Shown here: piece after piece, positions 24,076-35,505 of the stretch | Position numbering within the stretch: the stretch's first letter is position 1 | Layout: each line of letters begins with the position of its first letter | Assembly: GCA_947179485.1 (NCBI GenBank) | Contig: OX359249.1 | Span: 7,378,001 to 7,442,000 of the forward strand | DNA: 64,000 nt | From: Allacma fusca | Taxonomy: Eukaryota > Arthropoda > Collembola > Symphypleona > Sminthuridae | Reading direction: 5' to 3' | Translations under genes and position numbers: made by a program | The notes under the pieces: model-generated | What the model was told of the DNA's origin: nothing | Seen by the model: the letters and a program-made list of their open reading frames with translations, nothing else | Databases searched by the model: none

Positions 24076-27000
24076 GTATTTAATAAACGAATATCTTTAT
24101 TTTTATGTCTTTACTTTGACGAAACCGATTTTTTAACATGGCAATGCATTTTATTGGCATACATAAATACATGTCTTGAACAAACTAAGGTTAAAGCTTT
24201 ATTTGCTTTAACTTTTAGGGTCTACGAGATGCTTCCAATATCGGTGTGAAGTGCGCGATATCTGCTATTAATACGTGTATGATACCACTTCTACGAACTG
24301 AGAATTTCCTTTCGTCTGTAACCGACATAATTCAATCTCTGCTAATAGTGGCATCGAATTCGTATTGGCTTGTTAAGGTTTGCAATCTTGATTGGCGATA
24401 ACCATTAATTTTAAATCATTGTTTTTAAGGTGTTACATTGTGATATTGCAAATAGATATACTTAGGCGTCACAATGTACATTAACGATTATTTTTATTTT
24501 CAGGTTGACATTGTAGATTTGCTCTCAACAATTGAATGGAATTACATACCAGACCATCGAAAGTGGAAAAAAGATGTAATGAAGCTGTTCTTGGGGTTAC
24601 TGTCGGACGAGCATGCTCGTGTTAGGTCAGCCGTCACAGCTGCTCTTGTCAAGTACGGTAGTTTTTTTTATTACATTGTATGAACAATGAGTATATGAGC
24701 CATTGAGCTAAATGAGCTTTCTTGCTTAACTGTATCTTATGTGGAACTTTTTCCAGGTTTATTAGTCTCAGTTTTGCTGTTGATCCCATGACTGTAAAAT
24801 CAGTCCTGTGTGGCCAGTGTACACTGAAGGAAGTGGATCAAATTCAAATGGAAGAATGTGCGTGTTCTTCTCCGATGCCTGCTGTGGTTCACCAGTTGGA
24901 GCTGGTTTTAAATGAAATGTTGACACGTATTGATAGCCAGGAAGATAAGTACGCAGTTGTAAGTTTCGAATTACATGACTTGAAAGAAATCAACGTTTTT
25001 TTGTATAAATGATTCTTAACGCTTTCAAACGTCGCTTATGCTTTTATTTATATTTTTCAGGATGGATTTTATTCCGCACTTGCCATTCTTAGTGGAGCTT
25101 TTCCACCACCAAATTACAAAACTGTTTGGAGATGTGGAAGTTGCACAGATGTTTGCTCCTTGTTTGCACTAACCATTGATATCCTTCGGTCATCTTCAAT
25201 TGTTTACGACATTTCGATTCATCAAAATGTATTATCTCTAGCTTGTAATTTGTTCTTGGGGTTTATCTCAAACAGCAGAGACGATCCTACTTTGTCAAGC
25301 GAAGGAAACTTATTTTTTCATCCAGATCCTGCTGTAAGTATTCTAATAAATTACTAGTATTTTATTAAACTAAAGAGATAAAATTGAGTTTATAAATTTT
25401 TATTCGTTTTGGGGTAGTTATCTAGTCATGGTGCTCAGCTGGTTCATCACTGTTTGGGAGTTATGAAGCTGTACCAAAGTTTGCTCGATTGCACATCATT
25501 TAGTCAGTCACAATCCAGAAAGTTATCGACTTCTCCTGTGATATCACCTGTAAAGAAATTTTCTCAGAAATTAGACAGTGAAAAGAAAACGTCAGGTATA
25601 GTTTCACAAATATGTTTTTCCCAATAAGGCGCTAAATTAGATGACCAATTAGTTTGTTTTTCGGAAAACCAGTAGCAGAGAATGACCAAGACAAGAAAAT
25701 CAAGAATATTATTCTGACTAATTCAACATGTCCAAATCATTTCAAGAAAATTGGAGAGACTTTGGCTCAAAACTGGAAAATTTACAAGTCAAATTTAGAC
25801 CCAAGTGTCACTGCTAAGTTCACATCACTTTTAATAACAGCTTTAAACACTCTCGGTGAATTATTCGACCACATCCGATCAGATTTTGCCGGATTGGCAA
25901 GTTTAATTGATGACGTACTGGTGGTGACATACTCTGTATTTTATTTATGTCCGATTCCAACCCTACGGTGCGTTCAGAAGGTACTAAAGTCCTTTTGAAG
26001 TTCAAAAACTATATTGGTGGGAATGGAAATTGAGTCGCTTAAAATTTTTCAGATGCTGAAGTGCCTCTTCACTCTCACAAAGGACGAGTTTCCTCGGAAT
26101 AAAAGCCAACGTGATGTGATTTATACTCAGTTGAATGATCCAGTTGAAAAATTCCGAATTTTTGCAGATACATACCATAAGGGGTATAATTTTCAGCTAC
26201 TTTAATTAATTTAGCGAGCAAGTAGTTTCCTATTTACCTATGTATATTCATAGAATCTTCTTTGTAGGCTATCTTCGAATCGCCGTATTTCGTCCGCGAA
26301 AAGTCAGTCCGAAAAATCTGCTCTTGGAAGCTATATTCGTCAGTTTGAGCCTATTGTTGTGACGGCTTTACGCGTATGTATATCTGGATTTCCTGTCTTT
26401 CAAATTTACTTCTTTTATGTCTTTGAGTTTTTCAAAATGCTGTTTTTTCTTTCATCAGATGTATACCACAAGTAGTGATGTCATGATTCAAGCTGAAGTT
26501 CTTCGCCTTCTAAGTCAGCTAATAAAAGGGCATGTTAATTATGGCTTGGTGGACAAAAGCCAGGTGTTCTTAGGTTTTGTGATTAAACAAATAGGATTTT
26601 TAGAAGAAGGACATATAAGGTCAGTTTCTATTAAAATAATTAGAATACTAGTTAAAATTATGACTAGCCGTATTTATGGTTTTATGTTCCGCAGAAATGA
26701 CGGTCAAATGGTGGAGGAAATGTTCGAGTTTTTGACTCTTCTGAGTCATGAGCAACATCATTCTAGTAGATTCATTGATATTCCGAAAATTCTACGTCTC
26801 TGTGATGGCCTAGTTGCCTCTGGTCAGAATCCTGTCACACATTGTAAGCTAGATCTTTTAAGTATCCATCGCGAACATTTATTTTTGACGATGTGTCTGA
26901 ACGGAATTGGTTTGGAAAATCTATAGGTATTCCAGCTTTAAAAAAGGTTGTTACCGATCTGTTTATTAAACGAAACCACACAAGTTATAGTCATGCGGAT

Positions 27001-30000
27001 AAAAAAGAAATTGAAGCTCAGCGCGAGGTTCTATTTCAGATGCTCATGAAGTTGTCGACGATTCCTCAGGTGTCTGACGTTATTCATCTTATTAAGGTTT
27101 TAATAAGTTGGTGGGATGGATTCTTGAAGGCATAATTTTAGTATTTTTCTAAACTAATTAATTTTCTGATTTTTTAAGACCCTACCAGTCCTCTGGTTGG
27201 TTGTTCAAGGTCGCCGAAGTTGGAGTGAAATAAAATGGCATGAAGATTCCGTTACAGTAACCGCATACTTACTTCCTTTACTAGAAAACGGAGAGTTGCA
27301 AATTTCATCCCAAAGTCATTTTCGTAGCCTAATGATGCTACTTTATTCCGTTAGTGCAGGCTCACTTCCCCCAATCGACAGAATTTTACAAACTCTGCAG
27401 GATGCTTTTAAGTTATGCAAGGTGGATTTTAGTATTTGATAATTTCCTTCAATTCCTGAGGTTTAAAATCCATTTTCGGAGAATGTGGTAATTATTTAAT
27501 GCGGTTTTTATGCTCTTCAGAACACAAACGCACCAGAATTCATTCAGTGGCAATTGCTTGTTACAACGCATTGGCTTTTAGTTGTAAAACTCATTAGTTC
27601 AAAGGAAAGTGTGTTCAATGAAAATTCTTGCGGTTCCAAGTGAGTTTAATGCAAACTTGCAACAATATTGTTAACAATTTGATATATGCATTCGGGAACA
27701 TAAAATTTGGCTTTATTTGTTGCAGCTTCATCCTAGAACTCTTGAATATCTATGTCGAGCAGGTAACCTCAGTGTTGAAATCAGGCTTCGTTGGTCAACT
27801 CGCTATGGATTTGTTAACTGTGTTTCTACAAAGCATTGTCACTTTCATCCGCCTGGGTAAGTGTGAGAGTATTGGGCGTGTGATTTAAAATATCGAACCT
27901 CATTATGTTTACAAATTGAACAATGCTTCAACTTTATTTTTATTTGTAGATAAAAGTCCTAAAATTATTGAAGAAATGCGATCGGATGCTAGTTTGGAGC
28001 TATGGTTAGCTGTTACGCGCAATGTTACTAAGTTAACAATGACTCGACCTGCTTTAAGATGTGAGATTGCTGAGCTATTAATAGCGGTGCTGTACCCAAA
28101 TGTTCAAGTTTGGGCAGTCATCACGGAGAATTCATTAGAGTCCATGCGGGATTTTGTCACATTAGTTATCCTGAAATTGCTTAAAGCTCTGGTATGTTTT
28201 TCTTCATCTCATCTTTTCCAAAGCATTGCACCCAAGGAACAAATTGTAAGCTCGTTATATCTTAAGCTAACAACTTTTTTCTTGCAAATTTATTTTATAA
28301 AAAGAACGGACGAGAGTCGGCTGACTTAGAAGAATGGGTTACTTCCAAACATTTCAAGACTATTCTCATGCATATCGATGACCAAGTTGTCACTACGTTT
28401 ATTACAAGGCTGAGCAATTATAGAGTACAAAGTTTAATCATTCAGCTGGATTCTATGCTCAACTCGGAAGTTAATGTGCGCACATATAATATACGGAATA
28501 GATGTTTTTAAATAATTTTTTTTTAGAAACTAGTTGTAACTTGTATTATAGAATTTTCGTGTTTGTAACCCCATAATAGGTTTTGATGGGAAAGAGCATT
28601 CTGAAATTCCTGGAGCGAGCATACCGGAATCATTTAATGGATGCAGCTACAGCGTCTATAAAACTTTTACGACAGATTGACGAGCCATTCCTAATTCTGG
28701 AAGTATCACAATTTAGTTGTTTCCTGCTTACGATGTTAAAATCCGATGAGGTGCAAGTGTCTCAAAAAAATATCTTGGCCCAGATTTTACGCGGGTCGGG
28801 ATTTTCAGTCAGGTATATACTCTCACCCACTACGAAAAATTTCCAACTCCAATTTGAAAATTCTGTAACTGCAATACCTGCCGAATCCAGAGTCTAAAAT
28901 AGTTTTCTACTGAATTATAGTCATCCACGACTTGTGAGCTTGCTTCAAAGTTTTGATGTTGATTGCGATGACAAATCTGGACAGTCACTTTTGGTCAAGC
29001 CCTACGAGACTCCAATCTCCGAGTGGTAATGCTAACAACAAAATGTTATAATTAATAATCATTGTATCTGAATGATCTCCTTGTATTTTTGCAAATAATG
29101 TTTGTGAAGATAAGTTTATTAATTGTTATTGATGGGCAGGTGCTGTGGAGAAATCAACATTACTGAAGGAGTGGCATTGGCGAAGCTGTTGTCAAATCTC
29201 AAATATTCACAAATAATAAGTATTTTTAAGCTGGCCAATTTCAACTTGAGTGTCCTTGGCTTCTGTTTTTCCCAATTGCAAAATTTCTTTTTAAAGGTTA
29301 AAATGATAAATTTTAAAACGTGAACTTCAAATGGATAAAAAATAAAGCAGTCAACATCCTCCTTTTTTATCATGACGTCAAATCTAGATTAATGTTTGGC
29401 TTTAATTTATGTTGTATTTTTAGGATGTTATTGATGCAGAAGAAGTTCTGGATTTATTTTCATCCGAAAAACGTTCGTGCCATCTAGAAAAATGGCCACT
29501 TGGTGTTGCCACTTTTGATTTCATGGTTGAAATGTTGGACAAATGGGAAAACTTAGTTGATGAAAATGATTTGGTACAAAACTTATCTTTAGATTAAAAT
29601 AAATGATTATTTTGTTTTATTTATCTATTATTTTACTTATTTTGTTACATTTCGTTCTCTATTAGAACCTAATGAACGAAGGCTGTGATGCGAAGATACG
29701 CGAAATATCTTTTGGACCTCATTTACCCGACATGTGGACGGCCGCAGAGAAAATGTTAATTCTAAAGGAGACTGTGATAAAAGCGGGATGTACCCCAAGA
29801 TTAAGTTACAGAAACAATTTTATACCCACAAAAATATTTATCTTATCTTTTCAGGTGAGCCTACCCCTTAAATACTATTTTTTTCGAAATGGCACTAGCA
29901 ACCATCATGTAGAAACTACCTTAGGTAATGAAATTTATTTGTGTTTAACAGTATATGAAAGCAACGTGTGCAACGGCTTCGAAAGCACCGGTGGAGTACC

Positions 30001-33000
30001 TGAAACCTTTTTTGTCATTTGCTGCCCTTGTTATTCGTGATTCAAGTTTCATGAGATTTTTTAACGTGCGTGACGATCCGGCATCTGTTTTTGTTTGTGT
30101 CAAATCATTGGGTGTTGTCTTGCGTCACATTGTTCGTACCTTCAATTTGAACTTTTCTTTCCACGAGTGCACCATAGGTATTTTTAAATATTGAAAGTTG
30201 AACCCGTATAGTATTTTTCAAATCTCAGCTTATGTATTCAGGTGTTAGGAGGAAATAAACTCGATTTTTCTATGCTATCTCATAGAAACTTGGTGGTCTG
30301 AAATGAATCCAAACTGTGTGCAAATATTGACAGAGTTTGACAGAATGACTAATTTTATTCAGCAAGTCGAGAATGGGAAGTTACATCTGGATTGGGCTTT
30401 ATTTCTGTCATTGAAGTATGTTGATTGAGTATAATTTAAAATGAATATAAATTCAGTAATAATTAACTAATGCAATATAATGTGTAAATCGAAAAATTAT
30501 GCTATACGTTCTGCTGTTTCCTTTAGGAATTTAGTAGCAGGCCTGGGCAGTTGCGATTTAGTGAATGTATGGAACCTTATATCGCATTTAGGCTGGAAAC
30601 CACCCACTGTAATTGCGAACCAGATTTTTCCTCCAGTACCACACGTCCCAATAGATATTCTCCAAAATGAAAAGGACTTACTTCTTCAGTACATTCGAAA
30701 GTAATATTACCAATTTCAATTAGTAGTATACTGTGAGCCTTGTTTGACTTTTAATTAATGAACAAAATAATTTTCCAGGTTGAATTTGTTTGGCGTATCC
30801 AGTAAAATTTTATTTGAAGAAAATTGGATGACGTTTTTATCCGTAATAAATTCATATGGGGATGAGAACTCCCAAGTTCAGGTATTAAAAGAATAACTTT
30901 AACCCAGGTTTTCCACAACTTAAAAAATTATGGATTAGAATTTCTTTAACGTTGTGTTATGCTTCGGCAGATTGTTTGCATTGGGCTGAGGGCACTGTCC
31001 ATGGTTTTAAAAAATACTGTCAAGTTCATATACATTCCAAATCCAGGTATTCCGGTCCCACTATCGTGAGTTTTCTCTGCTCTGACAGTTTATTTCCATT
31101 TAAAATAATTTGTGGAATCATGAGTTTGTTTTCAGAACTAGTATTATTACGTTATACCTACATATGCTAACTGGCAATTAAGGTCAGAATTGTCAATAAG
31201 TGCAACATCGTAAGTTGTGCTTGACGTTTTACATTACTAAAAGAATTAAAACCTTTGCAGCTCGAAAGGTCTTGCTAACTTGGATTTGTCGTTAAAAGAT
31301 ATTGAACCCGAACTCTGCAAAGGGTGTTGTCTTGCTCCATTGTAAGGCCCATTACACATTCTTTGTGTTCTATTTTTTTGTAATATTTTTAATCTAACAC
31401 ATTCGGCAATGAATAAGAAGATTAAATGGTAATGGAATTTGCGTGTTCTAAATTAATATTGCTTTGATTCGTCAGGTTATCGAGATTAAAAAAGATGATA
31501 GACAATCCATACGAAGTGGATGTTAACTCATGTATTCGTTTTTTAACGGATCTCTTTTCTCAGTGGCTACAAAATCCTCAGGTAAACAACATTGACTTTA
31601 AAATGGTTTTGAACAGAATTATCATGTTTATTTTATATTTTAGGGTAAAATGCCGCTCTTACTGTTAACGGAAGTTGTACAATGTATTGTACGAATGGCA
31701 GAATATTTTGAAGACACATACCAGTATGTTTGGATGTTTGAAACCCTGGTGGAGATATTCAAAAGTTTCGAAAAGGAAGATGAAATCTTGTGGCCTCATT
31801 TAATTTATGGCGTGTTTTATGCTGCAGCGAGGATTCCATTGGTGAGTATGCTATTCTGTATTGGAAAGCCGGATAATGAAAAGGTTTAGGCTTCCTTCTC
31901 TTCACTAATTGAGTGTTAAAATAAAGGTTAATAAGGAACGTTAGAAAACAAATTTGATTGCTTCAATATTGGGATACAATAAATTAAGGGTATGATACTG
32001 TAACTTTAAACCATCATACTGGATTTCCGTTTTCCCTCTGTCACCAGTCACAGCCATGGTGTACAGATGAAATAAACTTAAAATCCGAAATTTCAGTCAT
32101 TTCTGGTACTGTCGCAATTATTCCAAAAATTCCTCCAGCAGGAGATTTTCATTATCGTTGAATATTTTTTTTATTACGCATGTAGTAGGATGGAGGTGGG
32201 GTAAAATATGTAATGATTTGCAAATTTTGAAATAATTTTAGGAAGCGGATGCTGTAACAAATTTAGTTCAAATTTTGGATGGAGCATTACTCAGCCCTTA
32301 CATGAATGTATCCAGCGCGGCTGTTCAAAGTGCTTTGGTGTTTCTACAAAATCATCCGGACAACTTTCCTATTCTGAATGTCATAACACCGTTTGCATTG
32401 AAAAATACTCATTTAGCGGAAACGTAATTTATTGACATATCAATGATATTTCTAAACTAATCTGATTTGTGCAGTTGAATATTATACCTAAAATATTTGT
32501 AATTTTGGTATGTATATTTGATTCTATTCTTACGATATTTTTCTTGTTGACAGAATAAGTGATTCTGAGAGTCGATCATGTGCCGTTTGGAAACTGTTAT
32601 TATTTGCTTGGATCCACGGGCCAAATGATAATATTGGCGTTGCAAGTTTCGAGCAAGAAACTTTAAGCAATATTTTAACCGTTTTAAGCCCTTTGAATAA
32701 GGTGTACGTATCAGTTCGGCTACTCGTACTGAAGGTACGTACACAATCGGCCTCAATGTGGTTGTGTTTGAGAATGAGATTTTGAAATATGCTTACTTTT
32801 GTATGCAGGGATTACAAACAAAAGTTCAACTTCACACTTTACCTCAAGATGCGAAAAGAAAAATTGCTAAAGCTGCATTGGATACTTTAAAGACTCGTAA
32901 TGTTTGCATTTTCTTTGAAACAGTGAAACTGTTTGCTTCGATATTTTACAAAGGTAACATATGCTGAACATTTATTTCAAAATAATACTAACCGTTATAA

Positions 33001-34054
33001 CTTTATATTTTGAGCTCTCATAATTTGCTATTTTTCTTCCAGATTTCGAGGATTTATATCAAGTTGCTAACCCTGATCCTGAAGCTCTTATGCAAATGGC
33101 GGAGCGTATTGAAATTTTGTTTCAGATGTGAGCTAATTCGTTTTTGCAAAGATGGTTTTATACTATTTCGTTACATTTTCTGCATTGATAATGCAAAGAC
33201 TTGCAAAAATTATCAAGAGAAATACTCCATTATATTTGATTTTGATTTTTAATTGCCGGCTGTTTGCTACCCTTTCAGGCTTAAACTAAGCAACAAATGC
33301 AATGCACTTATCGTGTCCAAAGTTTTACCCCATATCATGATGGACTTTTTCCCTCCTTCAGAAATCCTCAACAGAGTCATAGCTGAGTTCTTAAATCCTC
33401 AGCAGCACAATCCAGAACTTTTGGCGCCGGTAGTTGCACAAGTAAGTTCATTCAAATGACTTCACATGTTTATGCATTTTGTAAAGTATTAGTCATGTGG
33501 AGTTGCATGCGAAATGCTCACATCTAATTTTTAGATTTGACCCCAATTACAAACGGTCGTTATGTTTGTATTTTTCCAGCTCTTCGAAAAAGCTCGAAGG
33601 AGGCCCAAGGAAGCTGCGTTAGTTCGGGAATGGATTCTTTGTAGTGTCCCAAATTTTATAGCTAACCCGGATATAAGCCGTGTATCATGGAGCCTGACTC
33701 TGTTTTTCATAGGAGTATCAACAACTCCGGAAGTGGTGCATTATCTTCCTTTTGCAGAACTCAGGAGAAGGTCCTCGCTGTGCAAACATTTATTTATTTA
33801 TTCAACTATGGATTTCTTCAGTAGTGTAAGTTGCAACAAAAGATTACTTTTAACTATTTCAAAAATATATTTATTCATTGTGATCCAATTTTGAATCACT
33901 CGCTTATTTGATCAACTTACGGTTACAGTTAAATAAAGAACAGAAAGAGGATTTCAAACGGCTAATAAGCAAAGGACCATTCCAACCGCACGAAAAGAAT
34001 CCGTATAAATTCCTGGCTGATCTCATACAAGAATATGATATGAAATTGGGTTAA
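20513..34054 (+). CDS. HTT: Huntingtin (HEAT-repeat scaffold protein)
   Basis: The joined exons give about 2,620 residues, against about 3,140 in human huntingtin. Colinear matches run the whole length: N-terminal KKKERISYCITVTDSV, then LYKEIKKN-type VYKEIKKNQNPRSLRLALN, RPQKCR, NDNEVKMLCKDFISNLESSS, PDIEVRISVKVLA, SYWLVK, FIDIPKILRLCDGLVASGQN, SRVSWSLTLFFIGVSTTPEV. The start ATG at 20513 gives MEKILKTLEALK, an amphipathic helix like the human N17 segment, followed directly by PTLSS with no glutamine or proline run. The acidic, Ser-rich linker after about residue 370 is much shorter than in vertebrates. Huntingtin is a large HEAT-solenoid scaffold that binds HAP40 and acts in vesicle traffic and autophagy (family knowledge). 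Most introns are under 100 nt. Intron 7 (750 nt) carries a repeat. One exon near 31.1-31.2 kb is unresolved. Confidence 0.95.
22060..22600. mobile_element. Inverted-repeat element inside HTT intron 7
   Basis: Intron 7 (21957-22706) is far longer than its neighbours. Near its left side is ATTCTCCGGTTTTCTT followed by ATTGATGTGAAACAAAG. Near its right side, on the opposite strand, are ATTCTCCAGATTTCTT, TTTGTTTCATTGACCT and ACAGACGTACAGCAAA. The last two motifs are shared with both arms of the element at 12690-13665. An insertion of that family explains the extra intron length. Edges are approximate. Confidence 0.45.
24219..29854 (+). other. HTT: HTT coding exons 12-32 (central HEAT regions)
   Basis: Exons: 24219-24377, 24504-24652, 24757-24958, 25061-25333, 25418-25595, 25673-25980, 26053-26183, 26268-26373, 26459-26619, 26695-26843, 26927-27096, 27179-27421, 27521-27639, 27726-27856, 27950-28245, 28305-28475, 28580-28812, 28921-29025, 29140-29296, 29424-29573, 29666-29854. 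Phases agree at each junction. The exon at 27950 could instead end at 28191, with a phase-neutral difference of 18 codons. The exon at 25673 has a CAGTAG acceptor, giving a 3-nt alternative at 25676. Confidence 0.83.
29952..34054 (+). other. HTT: HTT coding exons 33 to the end (C-terminal HEAT domain)
   Basis: Exons: 29952-30177, 30286-30415, 30527-30700, 30779-30881, one beginning 30971 (end near 31048 or 31070), one unresolved exon ending about 31210, then 31261-31341, 31476-31581, 31644-31841, 32242-32423, 32554-32734, 32809-32953, 33043-33127, 33279-33441, 33580-33825, 33929-34054 (TAA at 34052-34054). Conserved blocks include VDVNSCIRFLTDLFSQW, MDFFPPSEILNRVIAEFL and VREWILCSVPNF. The last residues (YKFLADLIQEYDMKLG) diverge from vertebrates. 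Confidence 0.83.
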
Positions 34055-35505
34055 AAGATTATTTACTCTGGATTTCTTTCGTTTTGCAGTGTTTATCCCT
34101 TAGGTGGTAAACACTTTTTTGTCTTGAGTTTTTGCAATTGAATGCAGTGAATATATTTTAAAGAATTAGAATAATTTTTAAGAACTGTTAATTTTGAAAA
34201 TATAGAGAAATGGATTCGTATTTATGTTGTAAACGATTAGGTGATGGAATGTAGTCAAGATAAAAGATACTTTCAAGCATAATTTGTAGAAGCAAAACTA
34301 GCCCTTTGTCTGTGATGTTCACCCTTTGTTGGAAATAAATGGAAACTATTTTTTGATTAGAAAAATTAAGCGTTTCACTGATGTGTGTACGTATTGCCCT
34401 CTTTTGTGTTTATATACACGTCAAAGCCCAGCCAAAACTTAGTATTCTTCAATGGTTCTGTGTTGCTTTTTTTTATTTCACTTCCCTACTTGCATGGAAG
34501 TACTGAAACTGAAGCATTTAAATAATGTAAATCTACTTTTAGGGAATGCTATTTAAGTACATTCATCTTAAAATGTATCACAACGCCCCGTTCAGTTCGT
34601 AATATACTAAAAATAATTCCCGTTGGTTCTAAATAATTGTGCTTTAAATTAATGCCATTCAAAAATTAGACAAATAGCTAATAGCAAGTGACACTCGTTG
34701 TTTAGAATTAACAAGATCACAAATATAATAGAGCAGGATGCAAATATTTGCATTAACTAAAACCACATGTTCCGTGCTGTTTTAGTAATTATAATTAAGT
34801 TAATTTCTTATATCGAAATTTAAAAACTCAAGTTTCTCATTGAAATTAATTATCAAAAATTATTTTTGGAGGAGGTATGTCAACCATTTGTATTCGCAAT
34901 AATTTATCATCTTAAGAAGCCGTGCGTAAGGTTTGTTAAAATTATCTGCCAGTACTCACAAATACACGCACTAACTTGGTACATACAAAACACAATAAAA
35001 CTCAGCATGGCACGTACAGAATGATATTAGTAGCGTGGTGAACACTTGGGCATGTCGCTGCCGAAAGTGCGATTATTTATTACAATGAAACAAGTGCAAT
35101 GATGCATTTTCTCAGTTTTGCCTCAGCTGTAATAGACTTCATTGGGGTAAGTAACCACAGGTACAATTGTAGTGTCAGCAATATCAACACTAACACATGA
35201 TAAACCCAATATATAACTTTTGTATACACACGCGCCCGCAAAAATAGAGCTGCTGTGAAGAGAAGTATATCTGTATTGGAGGTCCCCGTCCTTGAATGCT
35301 CCTGACTCTTGCACGGAAGGAAACACAAGATGAGATGCATTTCAGTTCTACTGAACTCGGCATTCGAGCTTCATGCCTCCTATGCCTTCTGAATCCACTA
35401 GCCCTGAGCTTTAGTTTTTCAGTTTTATTCCCATTACGGTTCCCCTTTATTATTTTTGGAGGCTAGTTGTAACTTTCTCAGTTATTTCTCCCAGTCACTT
35501 TCTCC
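34055..35505. other. HTT-BCKDK intergenic region
   Basis: This contains the HTT 3' UTR and the BCKDK promoter and 5' UTR. No other coding was seen. The two genes run in the same direction, so the interval must hold one terminator and one promoter. Confidence 0.5.
34334..34339 (+). promoter_or_regulatory. HTT: Candidate HTT polyadenylation signal
   Basis: AATAAA lies 280 nt after the HTT stop codon. It is the first clear canonical signal in the 3' flank, so the 3' UTR would be about 300 nt. Confidence 0.5.
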
